From the NCBI GenBank assembly GCA_003153655.1, contig PMAK01000010.1, forward strand, positions 1 through 6,337: 6,337 nt of DNA. Direction: 5' to 3'. Position numbers and translations under genes: made by a program. The first letter of the stretch is position 1; the number at the start of each line of letters is the position of its first letter. Below, piece by piece: positions 6,034 to 6,337 of the stretch. The notes under the pieces were generated by a model. That model did no database searches. It saw only the letters and a list, made by a program, of their open reading frames with translations, and was not told the origin of the DNA. This stretch comes from Phycisphaerales bacterium (lineage in GTDB: Bacteria; Planctomycetota; Phycisphaerae; Tepidisphaerales; Tepidisphaeraceae).

Positions 6034-6134
6034 TGAGACCTTCACAAACCCCGTTGTCGAAAAAAAACATCGCGATTTTTGACCGCGCCAAGGCGATTAT
6101 TTAACGAGAGCATGAGGTTATATTGAAGGTCTCA
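6034..6134. repeat. 11-bp inverted repeat TGAGACCTTCA
   Basis: TGAGACCTTCA at 6034-6044 is perfectly inverted as TGAAGGTCTCA at 6124-6134, 101 bp outer distance. No flanking direct repeats were seen. It may be the remnant of a short inverted-repeat element or chance. Confidence 0.45.
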
Positions 6135-6337
6135 CTTGCGAATCCGGCAGCGCAACACAAACCCCGCGGCATCGCCCCCGCAGTTTTCCAAACATTCGCA
6201 ACAGAATCAGCGGCGTCGGCCTTCCATATCGCAACACGGCGAAATTCTCATTGAAGAATGCGAATGCAGGAGAGATGGCCTCCAGGTCCGGCCCTCTCTC
6301 CCGCACCCTCTCACCTGGCCCTAAATCCGGTGTGTGG

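Larger units (their letters stand above)
5724..6337. other. Gene-poor AT-richer region after the operon
   Basis: No convincing gene is seen. Open frames on both strands are short, lack good ribosome binding sites and give low-complexity or unrecognised proteins. No strong intrinsic terminator follows the stop at 5721-5723. The region holds a 10-bp palindrome CAGCCGGCTG (5765-5774), a GTTCGC-n5-GCGAAC hairpin (5861-5877), a TGCTGATCAGCA palindrome (5925-5936), an 8-bp ATCGCGAT palindrome (6069-6076), a CGCTTTT-n8-AAAAGCG hairpin (5981-6002), the repeats listed separately, and a poly-A run at about 6060-6067. From about 6140 the composition becomes GC-rich again, without recognisable features. 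Confidence 0.6.

Noticed and set aside
5677..6045. Minus-strand frame of 122 codons starting at a GTG
   Set aside because: No good RBS, a very basic unrecognised product, and it overlaps the end of the large gene and the repeat region. The stretch AGWHFQGGAMDVRISNA looks protein-like, so a decayed gene fragment cannot be excluded.
6118..6306. Minus-strand frame of 62 codons near the right edge
   Set aside because: GTG start in a GAGAGGG-rich run, no family recognised, and no support beyond an open frame.

Overview
This window looks like alphaproteobacterial, probably sphingomonad-like, chromosome. The basis is GC-rich codon use, strong AAGGAG-type ribosome binding sites, and a CCCTTCGACA-TA-CTCAGGG intergenic repeat at the left edge of a type I associate with Sphingomonadales. 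The assignment is an inference, because no marker gene is present. There are no RNA genes, CRISPR arrays, transposases or recognisable insertion sequences.

Layout. Positions 1-180 hold an intergenic repeat and a terminator-like hairpin. On the minus strand, 1015 to 181, lies a two-gene unit. Its first gene encodes a 172-aa protein of the GRDP-like (glycine-rich domain-containing protein-like) type with a Cys/Gly-rich tail. Its second encodes a very acidic 72-aa protein that is easily overlooked. A 208-bp divergent intergenic region (1016-1223) follows. On the plus strand, 1224 to 5723, lies a compact three-gene operon: a 230-aa ECF-like sigma factor, a 184-aa protein of unknown family, and a 1085-aa protein of unknown family that resembles STAND-class regulators in its wing-helix-like and helical parts but has no visible Walker A motif. 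Spacings are 2 bp and an 8-bp overlap, so translational coupling is likely. Positions 5724-6337 have no convincing gene but carry degenerate ~20.5-bp dyad repeats and inverted repeats.

The most informative observation is in the divergent region. Both transcription units are preceded by the same 28-bp motif (GGAAAAA-N12-CGGGCATAT, 21 of 28 positions identical), in mirror orientation and at distances that fit promoters. The GGAAAA / 16-bp spacer / GCATAT geometry is that of an ECF-type promoter. The simplest model is that the encoded sigma-like factor activates its own operon and the divergent GRDP-like/acidic-protein operon. All five genes would then form one regulon and one functional system, possibly an uncharacterised signal-responsive or conflict-type locus. 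The biochemical function cannot be read from the sequence. The 184-aa protein, encoded directly after the sigma gene, is a candidate partner or anti-sigma factor; this rests on position alone.
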